From positions 2,299,001-2,363,000 of the forward strand of contig PYIU01000005.1 in assembly GCA_003415625.1 (NCBI GenBank): DNA of 64,000 bases. The letters run 5' to 3'. Below are positions 12,394-22,184 of this stretch, one piece after another. The notes under the pieces were generated by a model. It was not told the origin of the DNA. It did not search any database and worked only from the letters and a program-made list of their open reading frames with translations. Made by a program: the position numbers and the translations under genes. Position 1 is the first letter of the stretch. The number at the start of each line of letters is the position of its first letter. Source of the DNA: Aquanectria penicillioides. Lineage: Eukaryota > Ascomycota > Sordariomycetes > Hypocreales > Nectriaceae.

Positions 12394-13668
12394 GAGCGAG
12401 TGAGTTGCATATGCGCACAGTAGTAAGGCGTGAAGTGAGATGACGTGACGCGACTCAATTTGATTCGACCTGACTAACAAGATTGTGTACAGAGTACGAA
12501 GTACAGTAAAAGCGAAGGAACAGAAAGGCCAACCAAGCTGGCGTTGGAGGTAGGTGCTGACAGAGACACCTAAATTAAGAGTGCAACAACGACACACGCT
12601 GCATCGCATCCGAACTCGAGAGGCGTCCTTGAGTCAAGAAACACGAGTTGTTGTGCTTCGGCAAGGTGCAGCTGGAGCCACTGGCTCTGGGGGCTTCCAT
12701 GCAGACCTTCTAGAGGGCGGCGCCGTCCAGGGAGCCAGACAGCGGCGGCGAACCAAAAGCCACGGCGCGCCGGCCGCCTGCCATCCTATACGGGCCCGTC
12801 CAAAAGGGAACAAAGGCATTGCAGACTCTGCTTCCGAGCTCCTCAGAAGGATTTTTTTTTCTTTTTCCCTTTTGGCTTCCTTGGTTCCATTCTTCTTTCA
12901 TAAGTCCATCCTCTTTTCCAAGGGAACCACCATGAGCAAAATGGGTGGGGCCTCGGCCAGCACCCCAGTGGCCAAGAAGGACGCGGGCATGAGCCGGTGC
13001 CGTGGGGCTCGGGCTTGTCTCCTTAGTGGGTTGTGGCCTAGTGCTTTTAGCGGCTTCCTCTGCCTCCCAAAGGCCGTCCATTCAGGACCCCATGTTGCCA
13101 CTGTAACCCACTCAATGCCCACCTTCCGGGGCTCCCTGTTGGTCCATTTTCCGGGGGGGGAGGGGACCAACTGTTGAAGGACGGCCCAGCGACTCGCCGC
13201 TCGCTGGTTCTCTGCACTGCAGAACACCAACGCCGGCTACGTACAGCCCCCCCCCCCCGGCGCGGCGGGCTTGAGGCGCCTTTCAGCGGCCGGGCCCTTG
13301 TACCTCCACTGGGCTCACGTTCCTGACACCCCTAACTCCCCTACCAGAAGATACACAGTACCTCCAGTTTGCCCCCCCTGCTTCACTGGCCTGCCCGCTA
13401 AAGGGCCCCCGGGCCACCCCCCTTCTCCATGCTTATCACACTGGACAAAGCCGGGCCCTAACTGTGCAAGGGGGTATCCTCCTCCTCTTCTAATGTACCT
13501 TGCGCGCGCGCGCTCTCCTCCGCCCAGCCATCTATGCCAATTCTTCTCCTTCTTCTACCCCCATCGCCCACCCTCTTCGCTCATTCGTTTCAATCCTTTT
13601 CTCGGACGATCAAGAACGGAGCTCCAGGTGATTCCTCTCGTCTTGCATAACGTCCTATCCCCTCCTTT

Positions 13669-13675
13669 TATATAA
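13669..13675 (+). promoter_or_regulatory. TATA box candidate for the 14.0-kb gene
   Basis: TATATAA lies 333 bp before the start codon of the small-protein gene. It is followed by about 300 bp of strongly pyrimidine-rich sequence, which is characteristic of fungal promoters and 5'-untranslated leaders. Confidence 0.45.
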
Positions 13676-14007
13676 TCGCCAATCCCCTCCCGTGGGCAAA
13701 CCCAGCAATCCTCGCCTACCTGCCACCCCTCCCCCCTTTCAGCGCAAACGAGACAGGACGCCTCCCGAGACGAAACAACACACGAGACGATCTGCATTGA
13801 CTGCAACATCTCACTCAGCATTGCCGTCAAAGCATCTTGACCCTCCTCTACGAACAATACCCCTCTTGCTTCAAGTCGCCGCTTGTTGCTGAGCTCATCT
13901 AAGAAGACATAATACCCCCGTCTTCTCCACCAACTGCACACTCGCACACACGCGCACACACCTACCAATCTCAACCAGTATTCACCCCCCCCCAAACAAC
14001 CGTCATC

Positions 14008-14484
14008 ATGGGCAAGAGCATTTTCGAGAGAATCCAGGCCAAGCTGGAGCTCTTCCGTCTCGAGCAGCGCTACACCCGCCGCCGTCATCGCCGCTCCACC
14101 TTTGTCTCCAACGCCGTTTATGTGGACGGCGAGTACGTCTACCAGACCCCCAACAGCACCGGTTCCACAACCGGCTCTTCCAACCTGGATGCTCTTCACG
14201 GCGAGAAGGCCGTCGTGACCAGCGCCAGTATCGTGCCTGGCCCTCTTCCCGAGGCACCTTCTCCCGTTCCTCGTCAGATTACCGCTGAGCGTGAGCGCAA
14301 GCGACTCAACCGCCACAGCGTCGTCAACGTCGTTGAGGGCTTCAACGCCGACCTTTCCACCCCTAGCCAACGCCAAACAACTCCTGAGCGCAAGCGACTG
14401 AACCGCTTCAGTGTCAACATCGCCCAAGGCCTTACCACCGAGCTCCCCTCAGTCCGACAGCGCCGACAGAGCTTCATCCGATGA
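14008..14484 (+). CDS. Small basic protein of unknown function with an internal repeat
   Basis: A 158-residue single-exon protein of unknown function, starting MGKSIFERIQAKLELFRLEQ. The first 40 residues are amphipathic and very basic (YTRRRHRRSTF). A segment FVSNAVYVDGEYVYQTP follows, then a Ser/Thr/Pro-rich linker. The C-terminal third holds two similar units, ERKRLNRHSVVNVVEGF (about residues 95-115) and ERKRLNRFSVNIAQGL (about 129-147). RKRLNR(H/F)SV resembles basophilic kinase or 14-3-3 target sites. There is no signal peptide or membrane segment. Third-position C preference and the CGTCATCATGG start context support a real gene. I recognise the N-terminal pattern only loosely as a conserved hypothetical of Sordariomycetes. 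Confidence 0.8.
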   Translation: MGKSIFERIQAKLELFRLEQRYTRRRHRRSTFVSNAVYVDGEYVYQTPNSTGSTTGSSNLDALHGEKAVVTSASIVPGPLPEAPSPVPRQITAERERKRLNRHSVVNVVEGFNADLSTPSQRQTTPERKRLNRFSVNIAQGLTTELPSVRQRRQSFIR

Positions 14485-14795
14485 GCGCTCTCGGGAGGAA
14501 CAAGCCAAAGGACTTATTTTAACCCACAAAAACAAACACCAAAAAACACAAAAATACCAGATACCACGGCAGTCCCGCTTCAATACGGGACATAGCACAT
14601 GTACGATTGACGGACTCCGCGACGGCCTCGGCGTACTGTAGGCGCAGGCGTAAGCATTAACACAGCACATTGGCTGCATGGATGGATAGGTTGATGGATG
14701 GAACTGATACCACGGCGGCTTATTGATGACGAAGTCGCACCTGGTCGCATGAGAATGGACTGGGTGGTCTTTTGACGAACTCTTACCTTCTTGGT
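14485..14795. other. 3' region of the small-protein gene
   Basis: Ordinary-composition sequence with an A-rich patch near 14525-14560, presumably 3'-untranslated sequence. No gene is seen before the transposon boundary. Confidence 0.5.
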
Positions 14796-14797
14796 TA

Positions 14798-14877
14798 CCC
14801 ACTGGGTTGAGTGACTAGTCACGCCCCCACCTCTCCAATGGAGAGGTGGCAACAAAACCCGTAACTGCATCGCATGC
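14798..14877 (+). repeat. Left terminal inverted repeat
   Basis: Outer end CCCACTGGGTTGAGTGAC, inner end GCATCGCATGC, G+C-rich. It pairs with 15604-15683; weaker similarity continues about 15 bp into the A+T core. Confidence 0.9.
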
Positions 14878-15603
14878 TATAACTATTTTAATAGAGCAAG
14901 CAATAAATTATTTAAAAATAAAGAAAATTATATATAAAATATTTACTTATAGTATAAATAATATTATAGAATAGATTTTATTATATATATATATTTTAAT
15001 ATTTTTAATTAATTTATTAATTATTATAATACTTATATCTTTTTTAATATAGCTATATTAATAAAGTATATATAAATATATTCTATAATATAAAATATAT
15101 AATATTTTTATATATTTACTTTTATTTTAATACTTTTTATTTAATTTATATTTAATATTTTAAACTTTTATATATAATTTTATTATAAATAAAATTATAA
15201 TATTTAATTAAAATAAAATCTTATTAAAATATATTTTATTAATAATATAATATATAAAATAAAAAGAATTATTTAAATATTTTATTTATATTTTAAATTA
15301 AATATTAAATATTATTTAAAAATAAAATATTTTATATAAAATAATTTAAAGATAATTTATTAAATATTAAAATCTTAATATAATATTTAAAAGTTTAAAT
15401 TTAATATATATATTTATATATTTATTTTTATATATTATATAATAAGCTTTTAATATTTATAATTTTATTTTTTAATTTAAATCTTTATTTTTAAAAATCT
15501 TTTATATTTTATTTTAAATTTATATATATTATATAAAGCATTATTTAATTTAATTTTATTTCATTTTTATCTAATTTATATGTAAAGATATTTAAATGGT
15601 TAT

Positions 15604-15683
15604 GCATGCGATGCGGTTACGGGTTTTGTTGCCACCTCTCCATTGGAGAGGTGGGGGCGTGACTAGTCACTCAACCCAGCGGG
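15604..15683 (-). repeat. Right terminal inverted repeat
   Basis: Reverse complement of the left repeat with two transition differences, followed outside by TA. Confidence 0.9.
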
Positions 15684-18611
15684 TACTCGTTTCCCGTCCT
15701 GTCTCTCCCCCCGTTTTTTTTTTTTGGAATTTCCAACCTGGAAAAAGTGTTGGAAATCATCAGGGGGGGTTTTTTTAGAGCACTCTGTTGGACGTGTCCC
15801 TCGGTAGTCACCGATACTAATTTTCTTTACTATCATGGCGTCTCTTTTGCTTTGCTTTTTTTTTTCTTTCTTCTACGAGTATCTACCTTCTAGAGCTGGC
15901 GGGCAACTGTCAGGCGCTGCTACCTGTACATATGAAATGCAGGCGGTTCATGAGAGAATTGGACCATTTACAAAAGCAAAAAAATCATTCATTCAAAAAC
16001 AAACGTCACATGGTGTGCTCTGACGTCGTGACCGCGTTGTCCATGTGATGATATTTGATGCGTTACGAGTAACGTCTCAGAACATTGAGCTTCGCGACAG
16101 TGCCGCTGTGCTCTCCACGCTGCCCTGAGACTAACGCCTCCCCGTCCCTCAATGGGCACCGGTATTTAGCCTCAGGACTACGGTGAGCCGCAACTACGGT
16201 GAGCCGTGCAAAGAGAAATTGATGGCTGAATCCCGGCACATCTTGGGCAACCGTCTGTTCAGCAAATGGGCAAAAAAATTTAATAAAAATAATACAAAAA
16301 AAAAACGTTGAAGCCTTCATGATAGTTTTCGCGACTCCACTGCTTGACACTCGACGGCCTAGCAAGGATCGAAGAGAAGGAAGCAAAGAGTTCAAAAATA
16401 GGTCCAATCACGAAACGCGGAGGGATCGGCGTTGCCCAGTGCGTCCGCTGCTCGTTCGATGGTGTATCTCTGCAGGATTCTCCAGATTAGAGCAGTCATT
16501 TGCCGGTAACCCGAGGATCAATGCATTCATTCATCTGGTTCCTCAGAGATTGGGGATTAGCGAGGCGGCAGGATCATTCTGAAACTAAACCTTCTGGTTG
16601 CCATCATCCACAATCCCTTTTACCGTGGGATTACGCCACCCAAAAGTGCTGCCTCCTCCTCCTTCTTTGCCTCCTTCTTTGCCTCCTCCTCCTCCTCCTC
16701 CCCCCCCCCCCTTTTTTTTTTTTTCTTCATTCCCTCGATCCCTCGGCGAGGATGGCGGCGACAGAAAGATGAATTGATAGCGATGTAGGATCCGACCGAG
16801 ATTTTGGAACAACCAAAAACTGTGCCGAAGCCGAAGAGGAATGGGGGAGAAAGTGCTCATGCGAACACTCAGAAACTAACTAAACAGTCCGAAACACGTC
16901 AGAGAGCTGGATTGATGCCATGTTGTGATAGGATTTGCGCTCATGTTCGGGCTTCCCTGTCAGGGTGGGGTCTGGTACTGAGCGAACCTTACGATAGACG
17001 GTACGGTATGGAATGGAATGCGTCTACAGCTGCTTATTCGGTTCCAAGCCAAGTGCCGACTTACACATAGCAAGCACATGCAGTAACAAAACATTGGTTG
17101 TCAGTACGCAGGGAGGTAGTTGAGGTGGAAAATAAATAAATAAGCAGCGTTGGGAGGTTCGCATGTTGCATGCACGTATGGGCCCGAGTTTCCACCCCCC
17201 ACCTCTCTCCCAAATCCAAACGCTGATGTTCCGTTGGTGAGGAGTGATGAGTATCCCGTTTGGGACAACGAGGGCAACCAAACTGGCCAACACTCGCAGT
17301 GAACCCCCCTGGTGCATACGATAGTACATGCAACCCCCAGACCACCAGCCAACAGTGCCCAGGTAGGTATGTACTTGGTGTAAGTACAGTTCGTCTCCCA
17401 TTTCCCAAATACGGCGCCATCTCCGGAGTTCGCTTCGGCCAGGCCTTGTCCCCCAGTGAGCCTCAACCTTGGGATGTTCCTCGCCACTTTATCTGTGCCG
17501 CATCCTCTAAAGGATCGACCTTCCTCCTCCTCCTCCTCCTCCTCCTTCACCTTGATTATCAAACTATCAAAAAGGCTGGGCCTTGCTTGAATCCAAGGGC
17601 TGGGCTTTCACTATCTCTTAGCCCACAATCCTTCGCGTCGTCCATGTCCATGTGCTGAGCAAGGATGCATTGGGGGCCGCTGTCCCGTCACCAGATGACA
17701 ACGGGCTCGCTCACACCCCCCAGGGTGTTTCAGGTCAGGACCCCACAATGCGAAATTGACGACGACATCCAGCTGGAGCTGCTAGAGCCGAGAGGCTGCC
17801 AGAGGATTGGGGGGGGGGGGGGGGGGGACTCCCGGCCGCCTGTCAAAACGTAATAAACATTGATCGACAGTAATTTCCTCGACAGTAAGCCGCAGGAAGC
17901 CCAACCACAAAACAAGCCCCCCCAAAAAAGCCAATCAATAACGTCTCAAAACTATTACCAGTGGCGAGCAGGAAAAAAGAAAGCACCGCAAGATCGATCT
18001 AGATAGCGTTCACTCAGAGCTCCCCAAGCCGCCCGTGTATGTGAGACATTGAAGAGGCTAAGACAGCCCCACCATCCGCCTCACCCACCCAGACCCACTG
18101 CATCTCGTCATCAAGAGATGTCATTCAGTCTTTGTGCCACGAAGGAACCAGCCGTTGGGGGCTTATTGGGCTATCATGTTCAGTAACCTTGTGCCATGCA
18201 GATTCTGCTCCTTTGGGTTTTATTTTTATTCAATCTTCAGTTGTCTTATCCTGCCTTATCCTAGTTTGCTTTATTTATTTATTTATTTTCTCAACTGCCC
18301 TTCAACATCACGGTCCCATCACCTCTGTAGCCACCACATAAGAAAAAAAATGGCAGAAACTAACGTTTATGACCTTTGTGGCCTGTACGTAGGAGTAGGA
18401 GTAAGCTCTCGAATTTGTATTGTGGACAATGTGTCAACCCGTGTGTCTGTAGCTATGAGGCCACATCCTTTCTTTCAATGCCAAGTTTAGGCAATCCTTA
18501 TCCCTATCCCGAAGTAGTGCGGATCAACGAATATTATCCTACAGGTTCACCACCCCACCTCGCTGTCTGTCCTCCACACCTTGCCCAAGTTGTTTGGCTA
18601 AATTCGCCAGC
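15684..18611. other. Gene-free region with homopolymer tracts
   Basis: About 2.9 kb without a supportable gene. It contains a CTC/C/T-rich block (about 16655-16725), a CTC run (about 17522-17545) and a 19-base G run (17809-17827). Open frames on both strands are short, overlapping and unrelated to known families. Confidence 0.55.
17809..17827. repeat. G homopolymer (19 bases)
   Basis: An uninterrupted run of G in gene-free sequence; length is likely variable or assembly-sensitive. Confidence 0.9.
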
Positions 18612-20633
18612 TTATTCGGCCTCATCATCCGCCATTTCAACCTCTTCGTTGGCTTCTTGCCGGCGTAGCCCTTCTTGTCGCTCTTCCTCGCCGGATCCAG
18701 CGATGCGGATGTCGGTGATGCCGCCACGAGAGATTTTCAAAATGTCTTGAAAGACGTCTTCAATAGGAGTGATCATCGTGTATCCGTTCCCGTTCTGCTG
18801 AGGTCTTTGTCCAGTAAACATGAGTCCGATAACCCGTCCATGACAGTCGAAAACAACGCCTCCTGAGTCACCGTGGTCGGCAAACCGCGGGTCCGTACCC
18901 GAAGGCTCAAGGCAACCAATGCAAATATGCTCGGTGGATTTAGGGAGCTTCATGTGTTTGTCATCAGCCAAGCTGATGTCTGATTTGTAGGCATGATAGT
19001 AGCCCGCTGTGGCTTTGGTGGCCGCGCCGAATTTGAAGACTCGGATGTTGGTAGGCATAGTTTTGAACGAGATGCCACCCTGCGGTTGAAGCGGTTTGCC
19101 GTGAGTCGTGACCTCGGGCCAAAACTGATTTGCGTAACTTTTATATTTTTGGGTCCAATCTGCCCACTCTGGTAGGAGATTTTGGCCTTGTCTGTCTGGG
19201 TTCACAGAAACCAGTGCCCAATCAAGCCGATTTCTGTTGGCTGTACGACGGGAAAAGCCAGATCCAGCCCAGGGCTTGCCGATTGTATTGTTGCCTTGGT
19301 CAAAGAAGGCCACTTTCTCGTCCCTCTCTCTCGTCATCGCAGCCAGCCGTGCCACCAAGTCGGCGCTGAGGTGCCCCTGGGCCTGGAGCAAGGGCTGCAT
19401 GAAGGTGTTCAAAGAGTGGACAGTATAGTTATGTTTCAGTCGCGATGGATGTTCAAGCTCTCCACACTGTGCTTGCTGATTCGGGAAGAATCCTCGGACA
19501 TCAGTGCCAGCTAGGTCGCTATTCCTATTGGGTTCGGCAACGATACACCCCTTGCGACCGCCATCGATGATGGCAAAGCCATTGATGCATGGCCGGATAA
19601 CATGATAATTGGTCAGAGCGTACTTGACCCATGTTGGTTCAGACCTCGTCTTTACTTCCACATAGCAACCTAGAGTCCCAAGCATCGCGTTGTAACGCTT
19701 TCCATCATTTCGGTCAAGGTAGATTGCTGCACTGATGTCTGCGCCTAGATTGACCTGTCGTTTGTAGTCATTTTCGATAGCTAGGTCAATTGGGTAGTAT
19801 CCCTGGTCGTTCACCCTCGAATTAGGTTCTGGCTCTATTAACTCGAATGCATAGCGTTCCACAGTGTTATGTTCGAGATGAACACGCAAATCCGACCAAC
19901 CAGACGAAAGGAGGTCAGACTCAATTGCCTCAACCACGGGCGGCCATCCGGTCTCATCAGAAAGGTAGTCCACCGAAATGTAAACCGTGATTGGATTCTT
20001 GGACCAGTCCTCAGAATATCCAAGTCTAAATAAGGAAATGGCAGTCATATGGGACTTGGTTGCCATGAACGACTCCAGTCTGGAGAATACATTGGCCTTG
20101 AGGACCGGCCAAGCTTCTTTCAGACGCTGGTTGTCTGGAATAGTACCGAGATACTTTTTCATCGTGAGCTCAGGGGCGACGATCTCGATGGACATGTCAA
20201 TGTCCACTCTGTCCAGGCTGGCGAATTGATCATTGGCGGAATGTTTGATCTCCTTGACAGCATTCTCCCATATGTCCTTCGACTCCTCTTTCCATGGAGC
20301 GACAACAAATATGGTGGGCTCGCCAGTTTTAGGTAGCCCAGGAATAGACCGTGTAGCTAGGTCAACTTTGGAGTCTGTGATCTGGTGCTTCGATAATATT
20401 TGATTAGCAGCACGAATGATGTCATCCCGAAGGTTATCAACGATAGGGATTCCCGTAAAACCGCAAGTTGTGTCGAGAGGCAATGGTCGAAGTGGCGGTG
20501 CTCCGACGCGGAATTTGACGTTGGAAATTTCAAAGGGACGAATTGGACTATCTTCGGATGAGGACGCTTGAGTTCTTCTAGACCTCGCATCGCTGGACGA
20601 TGGGGTGGCCAACCCAGTGTTGTACCAGGGTTG
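18612..20633 (-). CDS. Trypsin-fold serine protease-like protein, 5' end missing
   Basis: A long open frame of about 670 codons with no intron. The C-terminal half is a chymotrypsin-fold peptidase. Counting from the TTG codon at 20612, the triad residues are His337 in LTNYHVI, Asp464 in RLDWALV and Ser583 in HGDSGGVVF. All three are present, so it could be active. The N-terminal half has two similar alpha/beta-looking segments (around 97-145, TIFVVAPWKEES, and 207-260, ITVYISVDYLSDET), which look like a duplicated domain. There is no signal peptide, so a cytoplasmic role is likely. The tail is acidic. The frame has no ATG before Met140; it is open back to a stop at 20634-20636 whose TTAG could be a splice acceptor. 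A copia LTR begins only 24 bp beyond. Either the first exon is displaced by the transposons or the gene is broken. I do not recognise a named family. Confidence 0.75.
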   Translation of the reverse strand, partial: QPWYNTGLATPSSSDARSRRTQASSSEDSPIRPFEISNVKFRVGAPPLRPLPLDTTCGFTGIPIVDNLRDDIIRAANQILSKHQITDSKVDLATRSIPGLPKTGEPTIFVVAPWKEESKDIWENAVKEIKHSANDQFASLDRVDIDMSIEIVAPELTMKKYLGTIPDNQRLKEAWPVLKANVFSRLESFMATKSHMTAISLFRLGYSEDWSKNPITVYISVDYLSDETGWPPVVEAIESDLLSSGWSDLRVHLEHNTVERYAFELIEPEPNSRVNDQGYYPIDLAIENDYKRQVNLGADISAAIYLDRNDGKRYNAMLGTLGCYVEVKTRSEPTWVKYALTNYHVIRPCINGFAIIDGGRKGCIVAEPNRNSDLAGTDVRGFFPNQQAQCGELEHPSRLKHNYTVHSLNTFMQPLLQAQGHLSADLVARLAAMTRERDEKVAFFDQGNNTIGKPWAGSGFSRRTANRNRLDWALVSVNPDRQGQNLLPEWADWTQKYKSYANQFWPEVTTHGKPLQPQGGISFKTMPTNIRVFKFGAATKATAGYYHAYKSDISLADDKHMKLPKSTEHICIGCLEPSGTDPRFADHGDSGGVVFDCHGRVIGLMFTGQRPQQNGNGYTMITPIEDVFQDILKISRGGITDIRIAGSGEEERQEGLRRQEANEEVEMADDEAE

Positions 20634-20654
20634 CTAAGACATCGCCAATAAGAG

Positions 20655-20659
20655 GTTCT
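20655..20659. repeat. Target-site duplication GTTCT of the minus-strand copia element
   Basis: GTTCT directly precedes the left LTR (TGTTGAACC...) and recurs at 27442-27446 directly after the right LTR. Confidence 0.92.
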
Positions 20660-20889
20660 TGTTGAACCGAACCAGTTGTGTAATTGTGTGTATTCTTGTT
20701 TTCTTCTTCTTCTTGTCCCTCCCAGCCTTGCTTCATCGCTCAGGCTCTAAAAGAGGGGTCGGGTTGCGCTAGACCTAATAGAGCTACGTTGTATTCACAT
20801 GACCTTCATCCAATCATTCCGAGCTTCGTTTCTATGATCCGAAGTGCGTCCTGGTGTTTCCCCGTGTACAGGATACCTCGGGTTTAACA
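20660..20889 (-). repeat. 3' LTR of the minus-strand copia element
   Basis: 230 bp, TGTTGAACC...GGGTTTAACA; identical to 27212-27441 except one base near position 29 of the LTR (GTGTGT versus GTATGT). Confidence 0.95.
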
Positions 20890-21196
20890 TACCCCCCAGA
20901 TTTGCCAGAGGCAGGTCTGATATATTTCTTATTCACCGTTTATTTATCGATTCCGCACCTCGTTTGTAGCTTTCCATCTTCGTCTTGCGCTCCCGTTTTG
21001 TTTTTGTATTTATTGCGTTTTTGTTGGTATTGTTTGCTTGGTGTTTGTTGTTGCGCGCAGGCGTTTTCAATCACTCTGCGAACGCTATCCATTTAGTAGA
21101 TAGGAACAATAGAATGGTTGTGAATCACAATAGGAAGCGTTCTCTGAATCACTTCACTTTGATCTCACTTTTCGTCTCTGTGGAAGGATCCTCGCC

Positions 21197-21204
21197 TATA
21201 AATA
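21197..21204 (+). promoter_or_regulatory. TATA box of the antisense gene inside the copia element
   Basis: TATAAATA on the plus strand, about 410 bp before the ATG at 21610 and followed by a CT-rich stretch (CTTCTTTTCTTTCTTC) typical of fungal promoters. The same TATAAATA is preserved at 46680-46687 (opposite strand) in the heavily mutated second copy. Confidence 0.5.
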
Positions 21205-21334
21205 AAGCGACTCATTCCCTCATTTTGAACTTCTTTTCTTTCTTCTTTCCTCAGCTCCAACACGATTTTGTATGTGCATCTTTGTGGTGTTTTTGGTCTT
21301 TGACTTATGCATACTGACTGTGGTTGTCCCAGCA

Positions 21335-21345
21335 GACACACACAC

Positions 21346-21378
<33 letters not shown>

Positions 21379-21386
21379 CACACACC
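21335..21386. repeat. CA dinucleotide repeat inside the copia element
   Basis: About 52 bp of AC units with single interruptions (ATAC, ACGC). The corresponding place in the second copy (about 46504-46548) is a TA repeat. Confidence 0.9.
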
Positions 21387-21609
21387 ATGTCATAAGTTAA
21401 TTTTGCAGTTCAGAATTGAATTTCGCAATTCGAAATTGAATTTCGCAGTTCGTTTCTGGGTTTTGCAGCTCTTTTCTTGCTGACCACTTGTGATAGTGAT
21501 AATTCGTCTAACGAGCTGTCCCCCCCCCCGCCAACTCCCCGTCGCCCCCGCCGTAAGTTATTTCGCAGCTCGAAACCGAGTTATGCGTTGCTAACTTTGT
21601 CTTAGCGGT

Positions 21610-22184
21610 ATGAATCAACGACAGGGTCGTGTGCGGGCCCGAGCTGCTCGCGCAGCTCGGGCAGAAGAACTTTCTGCTGCGGCCGAGCGTGCCGCCGAAC
21701 TGTAAGTATTTCCAAATTGATTTTCGAGCTTCGTTTAACTGTTTTGCTTTGCGTAGTGCCTCCCGGCAGCGGCTTGTGCCCTGCCTTGCTTGTTTGTCGT
21801 CGGCCCTCGCGGGCCAGAGCGACGGAAAATGTTGGGAGCATCCCAGCACCCCGGGGCGGCGCTACGAGCGCTGCAACCCCGGTGGCTGCTGCCGCCCCAT
21901 GTAAGTGTATTCGTATTGTTGTTTCGCACTTCGTTTTGCTAATTTGAGTTGCGAAATAGTCCTCCTGCCGCTCTCCCCGTGGCGCTGTTCTTCTTGGATT
22001 ATATCCAAGGAGATAATGTTGTGAAGAAGGTAAGAGTTTAATTTAGCACTTCGTTTTTATGTTTTGAACTGCGAAATTAACTTTTGCATTGCAGGAGAAG
22101 AATAAGCGACGCATTGCCGTCAAAGTTGTGTTGGGTGGGTGCACTGCGGGCACCTTCCTGTCTACTGGAGACCCTTGTCTTTAG
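21610..22184 (+). CDS. Spliced Cys-rich protein gene carried antisense in the copia element
   Basis: Four exons (21610-21701, 21757-21900, 21960-22029, 22095-22184) join through three short introns with GTAAG donors and AG acceptors into 131 codons without a stop. Exons are G+C-rich and introns A+T-rich. The protein begins MNQRQGRVRARAARAARAEE (basic, Ala-rich). It then has a Cys block, CLACLSSALAGQSDGKC, spaced C-x2-C-x12-C-x13-C-x4-CC, possibly metal-binding. The C-terminal part is ALFFLDYIQGDNVVKK followed by KNKRRIAVKVVLG. The gene runs opposite to gag-pol, between the pol end and the 3' LTR. An intron-like segment (about 21553-21604, GTAAGT..TTAG) just before the ATG suggests at least one more 5' exon. 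I have a vague recollection of similar small fungal proteins (PCxxC..SALAG) but no named family. Expression is unproven. Confidence 0.65.

Larger units (their letters stand above)
9190..13660. other. Long gene-free region with simple repeats
   Basis: About 4.5 kb between the divergent subtilase and small-protein genes. Open frames on both strands are 60-240 codons, overlap each other, lack recognisable domains and do not join by credible introns. The region includes a GGGT/GGT array (11395-11451), a CA repeat (12374-12393) and C- or G-rich patches near 13150-13260. A lineage-specific gene or a non-coding transcript cannot be ruled out from sequence alone. Confidence 0.55.
14798..15683. mobile_element. 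886-bp terminal-inverted-repeat element with an A+T-only core
   Basis: Two 80-bp inverted repeats (14798-14877 and 15604-15683) match at 78 of 80 positions, both differences being transitions. They are flanked by TA on each side (14796-14797 and 15684-15685), as expected for a Tc1/mariner-type target duplication. Each repeat contains the perfect palindrome GTGACTAGTCAC and a hairpin with 11-bp arms (CCACCTCTCCA, one-base loop). The 726 bp between them is almost pure A+T with no coding capacity. It is a non-autonomous DNA element (MITE-like) or a transposon whose body was destroyed by RIP. Superfamily assignment from TA alone is tentative. Confidence 0.85.

Noticed and set aside
9190..13660. 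ORFs of 100-240 codons on both strands as genes.
   Set aside because: They overlap one another, have no recognisable motifs and no supporting splice structure.
20684..20887. A 67-codon ORF repeated at 27236-27439.
   Set aside because: It is a chance frame through the 230-bp LTR, present twice only because the LTR is.
21387..21610. An upstream start (ATG at 21387) for the antisense gene, with an exon carrying a run of ten C.
   Set aside because: The putative first donor reads ATAAGT and not GTAAGT, and with ten C's the joined frame meets a stop instead of entering the main frame. Both copies have ten C's, so I kept the ATG at 21610 and only note that more 5' exons may exist.
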